Under the pieces are notes generated by a model. It saw only the letters and a list, made by a program, of their open reading frames with translations. It was not told the origin of the DNA and did no database searches. Both the position numbers and the translations under genes were made by a program. Of a stretch of DNA of 64,000 nt, positions 1 to 12,257 are shown piece after piece. This DNA is from Diatrype stigma (taxonomy: Eukaryota > Ascomycota > Sordariomycetes > Xylariales > Diatrypaceae), in assembly GCA_022225965.2 (NCBI GenBank), contig JAKJXP020000069.1, positions 1 through 64,000 on the forward strand. Reading direction: 5' to 3'. The stretch's first letter is position 1. Each line of letters opens with the position of its first letter.

Positions 1-23
1 CCCCCCCCCCCCCCCCCCCCCCC
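1..23. repeat. poly-C homopolymer at window start
   Basis: The first 23 bases are all C. The run may continue beyond the window. A C-run this long is unusual in this otherwise balanced sequence and could be a true homopolymer or a base-calling or assembly artefact; the sequence alone does not decide. Confidence 0.9.
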
Positions 24-73
24 TTCGAATAAAACTCCCACTAGCTGCAGTTGTTGGTCGTATGGCCCAACAT

Positions 74-894
74 CTAGATTTCCTTCTTGCCAGCCTCCAG
101 AGCCTTGACGCGAGCAAATGCTGTCGTGATCTCCACCACACTCAAGTACACAATGTAACCAGGGATAACGATCCAGAAACCATTGCACAACAGATAATAA
201 GCGTAATAGTAGATCCTCTCTGGCCGGCAGTAGACGAGGTCGTACACGAGCTCATTATAGGAGCACGTCGACAGGTACAGTACATCTCCGTAGATCTGGC
301 CCACACTGATGATGATTTCGAGCGGGTACTGAAGGGGGTGGTCGGTCATAATGCAGTACACGGTGTAGAAGGAAAGCGGCCCCCAAAGGAAAGCGGTAAC
401 AGATTCCATGCAAACCGTGAAGGCGTCCTGAGTCAGGTATCGAGAGTCGGAGAGGGAGTACTCCTTCCACAGCTGGCCGAATATGTCGCCGCGGCTCACC
501 ATGTCTGGCCAATTCACAGCGAAGTAACCTAATGATCAATGAGATTAGCCCACACCCTGACTTTCGTTCCTGCAAAGGCTGGAGACTTGGCTGTATGCTG
601 GATTCATTGGGTTTCTAAGTATTGCATACCTTCGAAGAACAGATGGATGAATCCGCACAGGGAGAACCATAGGATGAGGGCGATCTTGCCCGTCGGAAGT
701 CTAGGGCGTGCGAGCTGCGTGACAAAGTACGTGGCCGCAAGAAGAACAGATATTCCTGCAACGAAGTAGGCAAGCAGGACTGGCGTAGGGGTCGTATTGG
801 CCGCATACGACGGCATAGCTACGCCAGGGGGGTAGTAAGGGTGGGCAGCAGCAGCGGCAGAAGCACTGCCAGGTTCCACGATAGTCTGATCCAT
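74..894 (-). CDS. EBP-type sterol delta8-delta7 isomerase
   Basis: Emopamil-binding-protein (EXPERA) family membrane enzyme, 239 aa, expected in the ER. The family shifts the sterol B-ring double bond from delta8 to delta7. Exon 1 is 894-630 and exon 2 is 528-74; the 101 nt intron has a GTATGC donor and a TTAG acceptor, and the phase-1 join restores a Gly codon. The product aligns from memory with human EBP along most of its length: a GFIHLFFEG segment, the QLWKEY and DSRY blocks, FTVCMES, LWGPLS and VGQIYGDVLY. His84, Glu88 and Glu130 keep the spacing of the human His76, Glu80 and Glu122 catalytic set. Four or five hydrophobic spans are visible. The ATG at 894 is chosen because the upstream in-frame codons lack homology. 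Most fungi use the unrelated ERG2 enzyme for this step, so this may be a second isomerase or an EBP-like paralogue with another substrate; the family call is firm, the substrate is inferred. Confidence 0.9.
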
Positions 895-1727
895 GTTGAC
901 AGAAAGGGATCTAGAAGGGAGTCTAGAAAGGGGGAGCAACGGACGATGTCACGATGATAGAATCTGGGTTGGATTGTGGGCTATGGGCTGTGGGTTGTGT
1001 GTTGTAGGTTGTAAGTGATGGATGGTTTCTGAGATGGTCTCCAAGTTTGGATAGTCCTCCGTTTTTCATAACCGGAATATTTGACCTACTCAAACATCGA
1101 CCGGCACTTTGTCATTCTGTAGTTATGATTCATACCGTAAACTGCGTGGCTATCACTAACACAGCTCAGCTTTGGTGGGGACTGCCAAGGCCGGGAAGAG
1201 GCATTCCGCATCGTATCATCAGAGCTCTGCGGAACATTTGACAATTGGTATTTCCAAATGCTGTGTCGTACTCGGGAAAGGTGGCACCATGTGTCCCGAA
1301 TTATAGGTACCGTACTATTAGTCTAGGTAGTAGACAGGTCACAGTATAGATAATTACCTACTGTAGTTAACCTATAGGCATCTGCATCTGCGTCTGCCCA
1401 GCCACACCACAGTATTCCGGAGAGGCATCCCGGAGACTTCAAGGTTCCCAGGTTGTTGAACTATCAGCACATACTTCGTACTTCGTAAAGAACATACATA
1501 CATGATGACCGCATACGCGATGCGACATGTACACGGTACCGCTAACACACCCTCGAGCTTCACGTACTGACGTGTAGTTTAAGACATCCCATGGCTCCCT
1601 AATCAATGCCCCCTATTCCCCTATACAATGCTGGCATAACCATTAATTACCTATGCAAGGGGCTTGCTTGGCTGCACAATGGAGAGCTGGTTGCATGGAA
1701 GTCATACCCAACTCTCCCAATTAGCAA
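895..1727. other. intergenic region, EBP 5' side and propeller 3' side
   Basis: No ORF here shows coding character. The part next to 894 must contain the EBP promoter and 5' leader; a GT-rich degenerate run (tgggctgtgggttgtgtg type) lies near 970-1015. The part next to 1727 carries the 3' end of the propeller gene. I see no RNA gene or mobile element. Confidence 0.6.
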
Positions 1728-2840
1728 TTATTTACTATCTAGATTTCTAGATTTCCATCCGCGTCTACTGCCACTGCGAGTATCGACCGCGACAATCTTA
1801 GCAGGCTCCATCAGTGTGCCGTTCACGGGCGCACCCATAGCACCGCAAGTCGTGATATACAAGACACTGCTGTCCTTCGCCGTCTTTCCGAAGACGGCAG
1901 CACTGTCGCCAGCCACCGTGAACTCGGTCGGCGAGCCCAGCACCACCGCTCCCGTGGAGTTGCTGTCAGTGCCCGCTCCCACTACGCCGAGCATATTGTC
2001 GAAGTTGGTCGTCACCCAGATGTTGCCCTCGGCATCGAACGCGAAGTCGTCCATCGACGTGGCCGAGGCCACCGTGCCCACCGTCTCCACCGCCGCCCCC
2101 GCCGCGGGGTATCCCTGCGCGTCGATGGCGATCCGGTAGAGCGTCGCTCGGCTCGTGTTCGACCAGTACAGATACCCGCCGCGGATCTTGACCCCGTCGA
2201 TGCCCAGGCTGCTCGCCAGCGTCGCACCGCCCGTGGGCTTCATCTCGGCGACGTCGAAGGCCGCCTCGGAAGCGCCCGTGGTCACGTCGACGCGCCACAC
2301 CACGCCGTTGGCGCTATCTGAGACAAGCACTGCCGGTCCCGTCGTACCGGGGACCGCCACTATGCCGTTGACGAGACCCGCTTCGGGCAGCTGCGCGACT
2401 GTGCGCGTGCTGAGGACGGCGCCGGTGGTCGCGTCGAGCGTGATGCCCTCGATCGTCGACGATCCCGCTACTGGCGTAGGAAAAGCCGTGAAGTTCATAG
2501 CTACGATGACGTACTCGTTGGAGCCCTCGCTCGTCTCAGCGATACCGCCAATGCCGTCGGCGCTCGCGAACGTGTGCACCAGCGCCATCTGCGGCGCGGC
2601 CGCGTACGGCTTCTTCAGCGTGTAGAGGTGGGCGGCGGGCGCGAACGAAGTGAAGAGGAGGTCCCCGTTCGCCCGAACCGCGATGTTTTCGAGGAAGGTG
2701 CCGGTCTCGTTGAACTGGAAGATCGTCTTATGAGATAGTGAGGGCGTGCTGGTGTGGCTTGTCGCTGGTTTCTTGGGGATGCTGCATGATAGTGCAGGCA
2801 CGCCTGCGAGCAGGACACAGAGGAGTGATGAGAGGCCCAT
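1728..2840 (-). CDS. secreted SMP-30/gluconolactonase-like beta-propeller
   Basis: Single-exon gene of 370 aa. The first true ATG is at 2840; the in-frame codon at 2861 is TTG and is not used. An N-terminal signal peptide is clear (hydrophobic core after MGLSSLLC, small residues before a likely cleavage), and several N-x-S/T sites suggest glycosylation. The body shows repeated propeller-blade patterns: FLENIAVRANGDLLFTSF, EGITLDATTG, VNGIVAVPG with LVSDSANGVVWRVD, DGVKIRGGYLYWSNTS and DDFAFDAEGNIWVTTN. This is the six-bladed SMP-30/NHL-like fold. Family members include lactonases, and in fungi the secreted hetero-Diels-Alderases of tropolone-sesquiterpenoid pathways (EupF/AsR5 type) share the fold. 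No PKS or terpene cyclase is nearby, so a biosynthetic role is not supported here. Substrate unknown. Confidence 0.75.
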   Translation of the reverse strand: MGLSSLLCVLLAGVPALSCSIPKKPATSHTSTPSLSHKTIFQFNETGTFLENIAVRANGDLLFTSFAPAAHLYTLKKPYAAAPQMALVHTFASADGIGGIAETSEGSNEYVIVAMNFTAFPTPVAGSSTIEGITLDATTGAVLSTRTVAQLPEAGLVNGIVAVPGTTGPAVLVSDSANGVVWRVDVTTGASEAAFDVAEMKPTGGATLASSLGIDGVKIRGGYLYWSNTSRATLYRIAIDAQGYPAAGAAVETVGTVASATSMDDFAFDAEGNIWVTTNFDNMLGVVGAGTDSNSTGAVVLGSPTEFTVAGDSAAVFGKTAKDSSVLYITTCGAMGAPVNGTLMEPAKIVAVDTRSGSRRGWKSRNLDSK

Positions 2841-5771
2841 TGTTGATGGACAAGATGACAATGTAACGAATGACTGGTGGGATCGCAGGTAGGAGATTCA
2901 AGCCAGATCTATTCTTTCCATAACATGATCTGGGGGGTTCACCTGGCTTTTACTTAATTCCTACCATAGCTTCGGCAAGTGACATAACGCCATTGGGATA
3001 CAAGCTCCGGGTACTCAGCCAGAGCGACGACGCGTCAACGGAGCCTCTATCCACAATGCGATATACCAAACTGATAACTAGAAATGAACCCAGAGCATAC
3101 AGAGCCATAGTAAGTCCAGACCAGCCCGTTGCATTGCAAGAAATTGCATTGGCTACATATACATAGTATAGCACCATGTACAATGTCAAGTCCGCTACGG
3201 TAAGTACGCCAATTTGCCGATCGTCTTAGATTGACGAACTTCGCGGAAACTAGATGGAGATTAGTATGGAAACTAGCACCCTTTGATTTTTTGATCGCAG
3301 ACTGCAACGGCCATGCCCTCCAGCATATATCTCCTTTCTGTTCGTAGTATGCTGCCCCCCGTGTTGTTCGTTTGCGCCGTCATGGGTAATAATGCGTACA
3401 CAGTCAGCAATTTAGAGAACTGTTAAAGTGCAGTAAGAAATTGATCACGAGAAAACAAATATCCCACTTACACACCTCATTCAAGGAGCTTCCAGTCCTC
3501 GTAGCTTAGTTCTCCTAACAAGAAGGGTTCCGAACCTCTAGTCCCGGGTTGGCGAAATCCGGGCCGGCACTAAAGAGATCGTCAAGCAGCTAGATCTGCC
3601 AGGATCTCCCAAGCGGCCGGAGCTGTGGACTAATTAGTACCACATCCTAAACAGATCTTGCTACGACGAGAAATTCGTACTTCGTCTTCATTATATAACT
3701 ATCACGGATCTTCTCTTAGAGGGGAAATAGTTGTTTGATCGAGAGGTCTCGGCCACGAGAAAAGCGTACAATACTTAGCGCAGATGGCTCGGTCACCTTA
3801 CCATCTCGCAATCTCTTCTCGAACTAGACTGAACATATAGTCAAATAGCTTTCGGTCGCGATCGCGACGTGGGTAGGCCTTTCGGTTGTACAGTATTCTT
3901 ACTAGACTCGGTTGCGTAGAATGCGGCTGCGCGGGCCAGGCCGTCTTGGTGGGGCTGAGAAAAAGGGGCTGAGATCCGAACTACTAGAAGCACCTTGAAT
4001 TCATTTTGACCATTTATTAGTTGTTTCGCCAACTCGTATTGGGCCTGATAATGATCTTGGTAGGAGCGATTCAGAAATGGTAATCATGGTCGGTATAATA
4101 AGCGCAAATAAAGATAGCCAATTAAACATGGACTCCCACCTGTGTGGCTGCTGGCAGACACACGAAGACGACATTCATTCGATGCCCTTCAATCCACGAA
4201 ACCCAGCCGGTCCGGCGATGGACATGAACTAATTCACTTCGATGACTTTGTGGCTGGAATTGAGTTAATTTCCAGTTTGGACTGCCCGCAATGATATAGT
4301 ACTTGTCTTGCGTATTCGTACACAAGCAACCCGACCTGACGCCCTTTTCCTTCCACAGATTCTACTATTCTACCACTCGGCCACCGGAATTGAATCGTCA
4401 TCTTATCCCCGTCTAGTTCTGTCCCGGCCTGCAAAACTCGTGATCGAAGAATCGTTTTATCGCGACGCGTCCCGTCGGATCCTCAACAAGCAGATCACGT
4501 TCTGTCAATCTCCTTTCCCATACGTACCTCCGCCAGCCAGAGTGGCTTGGGCTGCTCTAGGACTGAACCGATCCGGTATTCATATCACCAATATCAAAAT
4601 AACATCCTCGTGTATAGGAAGTTCAGAGCTAGAGCCTGAAGAAAATGGTCGGTCATGATTACTGTTAGTACTATAATCTTCCTAAGCAGCTAACGCCAAC
4701 TTCATTTTTAAGTACCTCCTGTTAGTTACTTTATAACATCTTCGACCAGAGCCATGGCCAAAGCATATCCCGAATATATAACGGCAATTCTACGCCACGA
4801 AAGAAGCCGGTAGTCCGAGGAGTCCCTTATGATCTGCAGCGTATCGCCCCGATCGCTCCGCAATTACGACCCCACTCACATCGGATCAGTGCCGAGACGA
4901 GCCCCTTAAGATGGAAAGAAACGAACTAATTGGTGGACTGAAACATTCGCATACTCCTTATGGAAGGTCGCTCGTGGGCACTTGGAGCGGCGGCGGGCCC
5001 CTGCCCCGTCAGCGCTTATAAGTGAGGAATGCCTTTAGCCGCGAGCCTATCACGATTTTACGAAGTTTCTGTGCATGTTCCATTGGGCCTCCCAGATGCC
5101 GCAATGCATATCACTATCAGCTGCATTCCCGGCTCGGCTTTGCAACCACGAATAAGTAGGTAACGTACGGCTGGGTATATCGTGGGTGGCTGTCCTGAAG
5201 AAGTTCTCGTCTAGCACCACCACGGCTTTCAGCTATGTAAGTATTGGATGTCGAGTTGGGGCCAAGCCACACCTTCGCGCCTTGTGCAGATAGATGGATT
5301 TCGAGCTTCTCTTTTCAGCTTGTAAGACTTGATTACCCCAACATTTCCTATTTTTACTGCCAGTCCGATCGGGATAAAGGTCTTGGCGAGAGATGCGCCC
5401 ATGTTAGTCGTAGTTTAGATCCCACGATACAGGATCTAGTCCATGCTCCAACGGAGAACAGTGGTTTTTAGGAAGGTCAGTCGTGAGAGGGGTTCGCCGT
5501 TTACAATCGGGCCAAACGCTTGAAACGCTTACTGGCAATGATATTAGTTCATGAGCCTCTTTGAATAAAGCTATTATATATAGCCGATCTGACCATCGTG
5601 AAACAACCAATGTGCCAGCATCTACCTTGCAACATGAGCACAGCCGACAATTGATCGCATACTAGTCTCTTTCGTCGAGCTTCCTTGGCTCCCTGAATCA
5701 TACTTTAAATAGGTTTGAAGATCAGCCAGTCAACTATCCCTTCGAGGAACAATCCATCCCTTCACACCAAC
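2841..5771. other. 2.9 kb divergent intergenic region
   Basis: This region lies between the propeller gene (leftward) and the cutinase gene (rightward). No ORF has a convincing start, length or splice structure. A TATA-like TTTAAATA near 5704-5711 lies about 65 bp before the cutinase ATG and is the best core-promoter candidate. A tRNA-like stretch near 3490-3570 was examined and rejected. Nothing else stands out. Confidence 0.5.
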
Positions 5772-6573
5772 ATGAAGGCCTCTCTCCTGTCCACGGCGGC
5801 GGCTCTGGTAGCTGGTGTCTTCGCGAGCCCGGTGCCCGAAGACCCCCGGTCGGACTACACGCGGCGGGAGCCCGCAGTACCGCGCCAGGCGAGCGACACG
5901 GCGAACGAATTCCTCGAGGGCGGCTGCCGAGATGTGATCTTCATATACGCGCGGGGAACGACGCAGGACGGCAATATCGTAAGCTTCCCCCTCTCCTATT
6001 CGTCTACCTGATCATGATGCGACTTCTTCATCAGATCCTCGTCCTAGGTTCGTTTCGTTCGGTTTCCGATGGCTAATGGGTGACGGTTTATGCATACAGG
6101 GCGACGCACCAGGTCCGCAAACCATCGACTTGTTAAAGGCGGCGCTGGGCGACGCAGCCGTAGCAGCGCAGGGGGTCGAGTACCCGGCGAGCCTGCTGGA
6201 CAACTTGCGGGAGGGGGGGTGCGACCCGGAGGACGCGGAGAAGATGGCGGCGCTGATCACACAAGCCGCCACGGAGTGCCCGGACGCCCAACTGGTCGTG
6301 TCGGGCTTCAGCCAGGGCGCCGCCATGGTGCACCGGTCGGTCGAGCAGCTGGACACAGCGACGGCGGGGCGCATCGCGGCGGGAGTCACGTACGGCGACA
6401 CGCAGAAGGCTCAAGACAACGGGGGCATCCCCGGGCTCGCTGCCGATCGGACGCATATCATCTGTCACGATGGTGATCTCGTGTGTGAGGGCACCTTGAT
6501 CGTTACCGAGGCGCATCATGGGTATGAGAATGAGGCCCCGGAGGCAGTGGAGTTCATTGTTGGCAAGTTGTGA
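5772..6573 (+). CDS. cutinase
   Basis: Secreted serine esterase of the cutinase family (CE5), which hydrolyses ester bonds of plant cutin. Exon 1 is 5772-5978 and exon 2 is 6100-6573; the 121 nt phase-0 intron has a GTAAGC donor and a CAG acceptor. The 226-aa product has a signal peptide (residues 1-18, ending FAS) and a short pro-region. The catalytic triad is Ser140 in GFSQG, Asp195 in GDLVC and His208 in AHHGY; the Asp-to-His spacing of 13 matches the Fusarium solani enzyme. Cys52/Cys129 and Cys191/Cys198 fit the two conserved disulphides. The ARGTTQDGN block forms the oxyanion-side loop. Length is normal for the family. Cys110 is an extra cysteine. All catalytic residues are present, so the enzyme is predicted active. 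Confidence 0.93.
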
Positions 6574-9500
6574 AGCGAGGTAGGGGTGGACTGTTGATTG
6601 GTCATTCATAAAATAATATATCATGTTGGCATTCTCGTTCTTTTGGTTTGCATACTGTGCGCATAGGGATGCGCGGTTTGGTATTCATGATGACGAGTAA
6701 TATTTGCTGCGTAAATAAACATTAGCATGCATTCAAGAGGCGATATTTGGGGTAACCTTACTCGTCATTGCCTTTGGATATTGATTGACTCCAACGGGCG
6801 GTTCCTCAGTTGGAAGCACTGAGGATGTGTAGATGGAATAGCTGCACCCTGCATCCATTCTCGCATATAGTGATGTTATATGAAGCTCGCAAGTGCCAAC
6901 TTCATAGAATAAGGGTGGCTGAGGAGTGCAATATCAATGTTACCCGTAATTGGGTTTCTGGCTGCTCAAAAGCTATTGTTTTAACCTAAACTAAAGAACA
7001 TATTGGTTAGACCTAAACTCATATTCTCCGTGTAGGAATATGGAAAGGGGTGAGTGACTTCCGGCTAAGATATCGCCCACGTTGTACCACTTACTCGAGC
7101 CAAAGCGACCGTTGATGAGCCAAGCTCCCATTTTCAAAAGATGGCATTAAAAATCAACGTGATATTTCCTGGTGTAACATCATATAAATACCAGATAATA
7201 GGTTTGACGAGATTCTTGATCTTAGTGGCCAATACTTGGGCAACCGTGAATGGCAAACGACCATACTCTAGGTACTAGAGACCCGTGGGACTTTTCTCAT
7301 CGTCCAATCTGTTCTTTTGCTCCTACCCACTTCTACTACATTGCATCCAAGTCCCAAATCTTTTCCCAGGACCAACGCCATCTTGCTTGCCTTTCTTCCT
7401 TACCATCTTGTTCGAACTGGCACACAGATTTCCATGCTCCTACTCGCTTTCACGTTGCTTACCCGTCTTGCCACACCTGGAGCTCAACTGGAAATGCACC
7501 ACCATCTGCTCTTGGGATGGATCCATACACTTCGTCGCGTGTGGACGAGAATTATCAACGACTCCCAGAAGTTCACGCAGTTCAGGAGGCCTCGCGATAC
7601 CTAATTTTCTTCATCTGAGATCGATGGAAGCACTTTTGCACAGAATAACGTCCGAACGAGGTTAGGGCTCTCAGAGGATGTGTTACAAACAGCTAGCGAG
7701 TCGTGAGTAACCCCCTAACTGTACCCCAAAACCATGCGATAGACGATCTAGAGAATCCCTGAGTATATCAACATGCGAATGAGATGACCAGTCTGCGCAA
7801 TGTCTGCGTTCATCTCGATCTTGCAGACTATTGACTTGAAAAGAACTACAAGACGATCGAGTACGTCCGGAGTATGTCAATTCCGGTCCAAAGCGCCACC
7901 GTCGAGACTGTCGTGCCGGCGGCAGTATTCTCAGGATCTTCGCTTAATACCCCGGTTTCGGTCAGAACTCGTCAACGTAGCGCTATAACCCAGAGCATAT
8001 CCTAGGAGATCGACCGTAATCGCCAAAACAATAGTCGCGTACGCCAAGCAGGCTGAGCCCCCCACGCTGTCATCAAGGCTAATACACCACCTACCCTTTT
8101 ACCCATCAAACTGATACGACTACAAGAAGCATCATCACATCATCATTCCCATTAACGTTCGAGACATCGTCCCAGTACCAAGTAATGTTGGGCAAAGAAA
8201 CACCATAGATTTGTATTGGACGTTTCTAACGACGGGGTCAACCATGTACCAACTGTCGCATTCAGAAGATCACAGATAGGGACGGATTCGGATACAGATT
8301 TTGTCATACGCAGGAAAAGAAGCGATCTCTAGTCTAAGGGGCAGAAGAGCTCTATATATAATATGCCAAGCCACTAAGTGCCGATCACCTGGTTATGTAA
8401 TCCACGCTCTCCTATTGTAGCCCCTATATCTCGAAACCAGCAATGTTAAAAGGAGAAGGGAATGAGCATTGATTGCAAGTCTCATTGTACCATAATAGCT
8501 AACAGTAATCTGATCCTCAAATGAAGATTTACCCAGCCGGAGCTGTCACTTTCAAGGCCCTCCTCCCAACAAGGTTTTGCCACTTGCTCGAAGCAATCCA
8601 TGAATGGCAACACTCAGACCTATCTAACCTATAATAGCCCATCCTCCTCTTTCTCGCTAGCCATGCTATTTGAACTGGATATATGGTAAAACGGCAGCAT
8701 CCCAACTTCATGGTCCTGTCTACCATCGTCTCTACTATTCGTATATCATACCGCTAGCAGATTTAGATACTATAGTAGGGGAAATTTAGGTGTAGACCTG
8801 GAGAAACCGTGGATAGCCACCAAGGTAGGCATCGCAGGGGCAACTGCTACGGAAGAACAGCAGGGAGAAGGGAAGTTGAAGCTGTATTGATGACGATGAA
8901 GCTGAGGAGATACAGCTTCTGTGAAGCTGCTGCTCTAGGTTAAATACTGTACGCTAGGCTAGGGAGCAACCTAATAGTGCACCAGTAGGTGTGTTACATT
9001 TCCGGCTCCAGATGGAGAATTGGGGTGATAAAGATTTACGATACATTGCCAAGGATGTATTTTTGACAGACGGCTGTGTCTTCGAGGAGAAGCATCGCCA
9101 AAGTCGTGCCATTGAGACCTATACTGATTGACTGTTGGAAATGCGGAGGAACTGAACTTGATTGGGATTCGGGAGAGGGTCTTGGGAGAAGATCACTTGT
9201 GCCTAAAGGTCCGTGGGAAGTCCCGGGAAAGGTATCTACCTACTGCATAACGTTCGTAATTCTTCTGCCTATCCTGGACAAGAAAGCCTCGGCTCATATA
9301 ATAACAATGATAAGCCTGTGCCAATCAGAATCCGGGCCTGCTCATGTTCTCAAAGTGGCACCTACATTACGCCTAGTGTATCCAATGCCTGCAATATATA
9401 CATTTGTGTGTACCCCTCCGGGATCGCGGGCATTATGAAGTCATGCTGAAGGCCCTGTGGCATAAGTAAATATGACAGACGTAGTGGCCTACGGAGAGAG

Positions 9501-9850
9501 GGGGGGCTCTGTGCTGTACCGCAGCAAACTGATTAGGGCCATATATTTCCAGTACGTGCTCTCATCGGCTGGGTAACAGCTGACATGTCCAGGTTAAGAA
9601 GTGGTATAGGCCTAGTCCTAGAAAAGTAGACAGGTTGGCTACATATGTATGCAGAGTGATCTCGATCCAGCCAACCAGAAGAAACATATGTGCGGAATTT
9701 TCTTGTGTATCTAAGTCACTCTAAGCCCTGGCTGATTACACTTATTATTTCCCTTCCACACACGCATAAAAGCGTCCCCTACCACCGCACCTATCTCCCC
9801 CCCTCTTATTATTTCCCATACCACCCACATCTCCCACGCTTTACCTTTGC
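6574..9850. other. gene-free region after cutinase
   Basis: No supported gene. An open frame at 7434-7604 begins with a signal-peptide-like stretch but overlaps other equally long frames and has no other support. Near 8890-8940 the word GAAGCTG recurs, including a 7 bp hairpin GAAGCTG/CAGCTTC. Otherwise I see only non-coding sequence of mixed composition. Confidence 0.5.
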
Positions 9851-10167
9851 CTATCTTGCTCCCACTATGGCTTCCTACCAGAATACTATGGAAAGATCAT
9901 TCAGATCTTACACCTTCCCATCCTCAACTATCCCGACTACCTCAAGGCTGTCATCTCTCCTCAACTCTATCCTACTGTGGTCATCCTACCCACCTGCAGG
10001 ATGGCCACAAGAAGGGTGACTCATGCTGCCGACGAAGCCCTGACGCAATACCAAAGATGGTATGAGGCTCGTGGTCTTGGTGTCCTCGATCATCTATTGC
10101 CTGTTTGATTGTGTCCTGCCCGTCAAGGGTTTGGTAGCAATAAACAGGCAATCGATGGTCGAGCATA

Positions 10168-10220
10168 CGCGTTACCCCAAATCGCGTTACCCAAGACGCG
10201 TTATCCCGAGACGCGATGCA
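10168..10220. repeat. 14-15 bp tandem repeat, CGCGTTACCC core
   Basis: Three consecutive units begin CGCGTTAYCC at 10168, 10183 and 10197, followed by a truncated CGCGATG unit. The spacing of 14-15 bp and the variation between units show a small degenerate tandem array. Confidence 0.75.
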
Positions 10221-11174
10221 GTATGATCTGACTTGATATCGTGAAAGCTACATTTTACTGATTCATCATCTTAGACAAAAATGGAGCCGCGATGGTCTTC
10301 CTAAGGCACAGAAGATCATGTCCATGACAGACCCTAAAGCACAGCCACCATGCGCCCGGCTCTCGATAAGCCAAACTCCCACGCTTTCACGCAATTGTAC
10401 ATCAATTGCATCGCCACTAGACACTTGGAAAGGTACTTTAACACTCACATCTCCTTATTGTTTACACGGAGCCAATTCCCATCCTACTTGTCCCAGATCC
10501 CACCATCTTTAAACGCCTTCTCGCCCACGAACCATGGTTGTTGCCTAGCACATCTGCATCAATATGTCTATTGCTACACCTGGAGGAAGTCTTCTTCGCT
10601 ACATCTAGCTGTTGTTCGCGATGGAGAGTCACTTCACTTCACTTACTGATCCCCAACGCACTTGCAATCATACTAATGTCCTTAACTTCGCAGTCCTGGT
10701 GCAAGTGAGCATCGTCATCTCGATGCGACGTGGTGGCGCCAGCACGTCGGGCCTTGCCCAGACGCTTCCTGTGGTGCCACTGCGTCGGGGCCTTGCCCGG
10801 CTGACTGCACTGGAGACAAGTCGTCTGGACTTGCCCGGGCAACGCGTCATCAAGCCTCAGCATGGCACCAACACGCGGAACATACACAGGTACAAAGCAT
10901 TGCTCACTTTTCACTCTTCATACGTACACCCACATTCATCACCCACGCTCATACTTACACCATAAACACCAAACTTGTAGCCGGGGAGCGGGCTACTGTG
11001 AGAAGAAAAGCATCATCCTTCTACCATCAATACCCACAACCACTAACCGTCAATGGTGATTAGGCATGCATCCAGCAGGTATTGATGATCTTCAAAGAAA
11101 ATAACAACGCCATCGGTACACACGTCAACGGCCGGTGTGCTATGGCAGCGCGTCAGCTTCCGACAACAGGTTCA

Positions 11175-11310
11175 CGTACATCACTGTCGGTAGACATCAT
11201 TGTCGTGGCACTGTATACCATTGTCGCCATATGTTGCCATTACTGTACATCACCATCAATGTACATCACATCACTGTCGATGCACATCACTGTCGTTATA
11301 CATCTTTGTT
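11175..11310. repeat. degenerate ACATCACTGTCG minisatellite
   Basis: Variants of ACATCACTGTCG recur about six to eight times (ACATCACTGTCGG, ACATCATTGTCG, CACATCACTGTCG and others) with irregular spacers. It creates several false open frames in this stretch. Confidence 0.6.
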
Positions 11311-12172
11311 CCACTATCATTGCGCCAAGTCGCCAAGGTATGTCTATTCCAAACACTTTGTCCATTCCATGTGTACGGGATCCTAACAACTTCTTTCACA
11401 AGATAGTGCCAGCATGGCTAGACTAGCAGTCTTCTACTTGAAGATTGTAACAACCAGATGTGCATTGTTGCAGCAGAAGCACCACGACGACCTGCAGACA
11501 CAGCAGCACTGCTGGTACCGGCCAGAACAGACCACCCTACTATCTACGTAAAGCCTGGAGGGCCTTCTAGCCCAGTGCTTCAACAATCGAGCGAGAGGGG
11601 GGGGTGGGTGCGGGGGTGCTACTAACCCTACCCTCACCCGTGTCTGGCACTTTCTCAAGATCAGCTGGAGGACCACCGGCACCTCCGTGTTGACTCGGGG
11701 AATCATGAAGAGAGTTGCGGCCAACAGAACTCACCAGACTCGCCAAGTCTAGTAAGTTCTGTTGGTGGCAATCAAAGAAGGGCAGGTCGTCACACTACCT
11801 TTCGATCTCCAGAGCCAGCTGGAGTTCAAAAACACCCTCATGTGGTGTACGACATCACGCCGCGATATGCAACGCGGCAGGATGCTCTACACACGGGTAA
11901 TCAACTTCGACTCTCAGGGGCTGGTTTCCAGTATATTTCTTGATGCACCTCTTCATACTTCCCCTGTAGTGATTCTTATCACATCATCATCTCACCACTG
12001 TTGACAAAGTTTCTCAACGAAACACACACTGGGATGATTTCCATCAGCAGGAGTATACTTTACCCGAAGGGTTAAAGGCGCTCGCTGCCTCACAGGTGCT
12101 ACTATCAATCTCATCCTGAGGGAGCCCTTCGCAGGGTCCTACCTCCGGACGATGTCTAGGAGGCATCTGAGG

Positions 12173-12257
12173 AGAAGCCTGTGCCAACTGCATTTACGAT
12201 TGGCAGAAGAAGGGGTGCTTCCACTACACCAATAGGTGGAAGTTGGCACAGGCTTCT
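12173..12257. repeat. 17 bp perfect inverted repeat
   Basis: AGAAGCCTGTGCCAACT at 12173-12189 is exactly complementary to 12241-12257, with a 51 bp spacer. An arm match this long at this distance is not expected by chance. Confidence 0.9.

Noticed and set aside
3490..3570. tRNA-like stretch with a T-arm-like CCCGGGTTGG
   Set aside because: Acceptor and D stems do not pair, and the T loop lacks the usual TTCGA; no Pol III terminator was evident.
7434..7604. Possible small secreted protein
   Set aside because: Only a hydrophobic start is seen; three overlapping frames of similar length exist.
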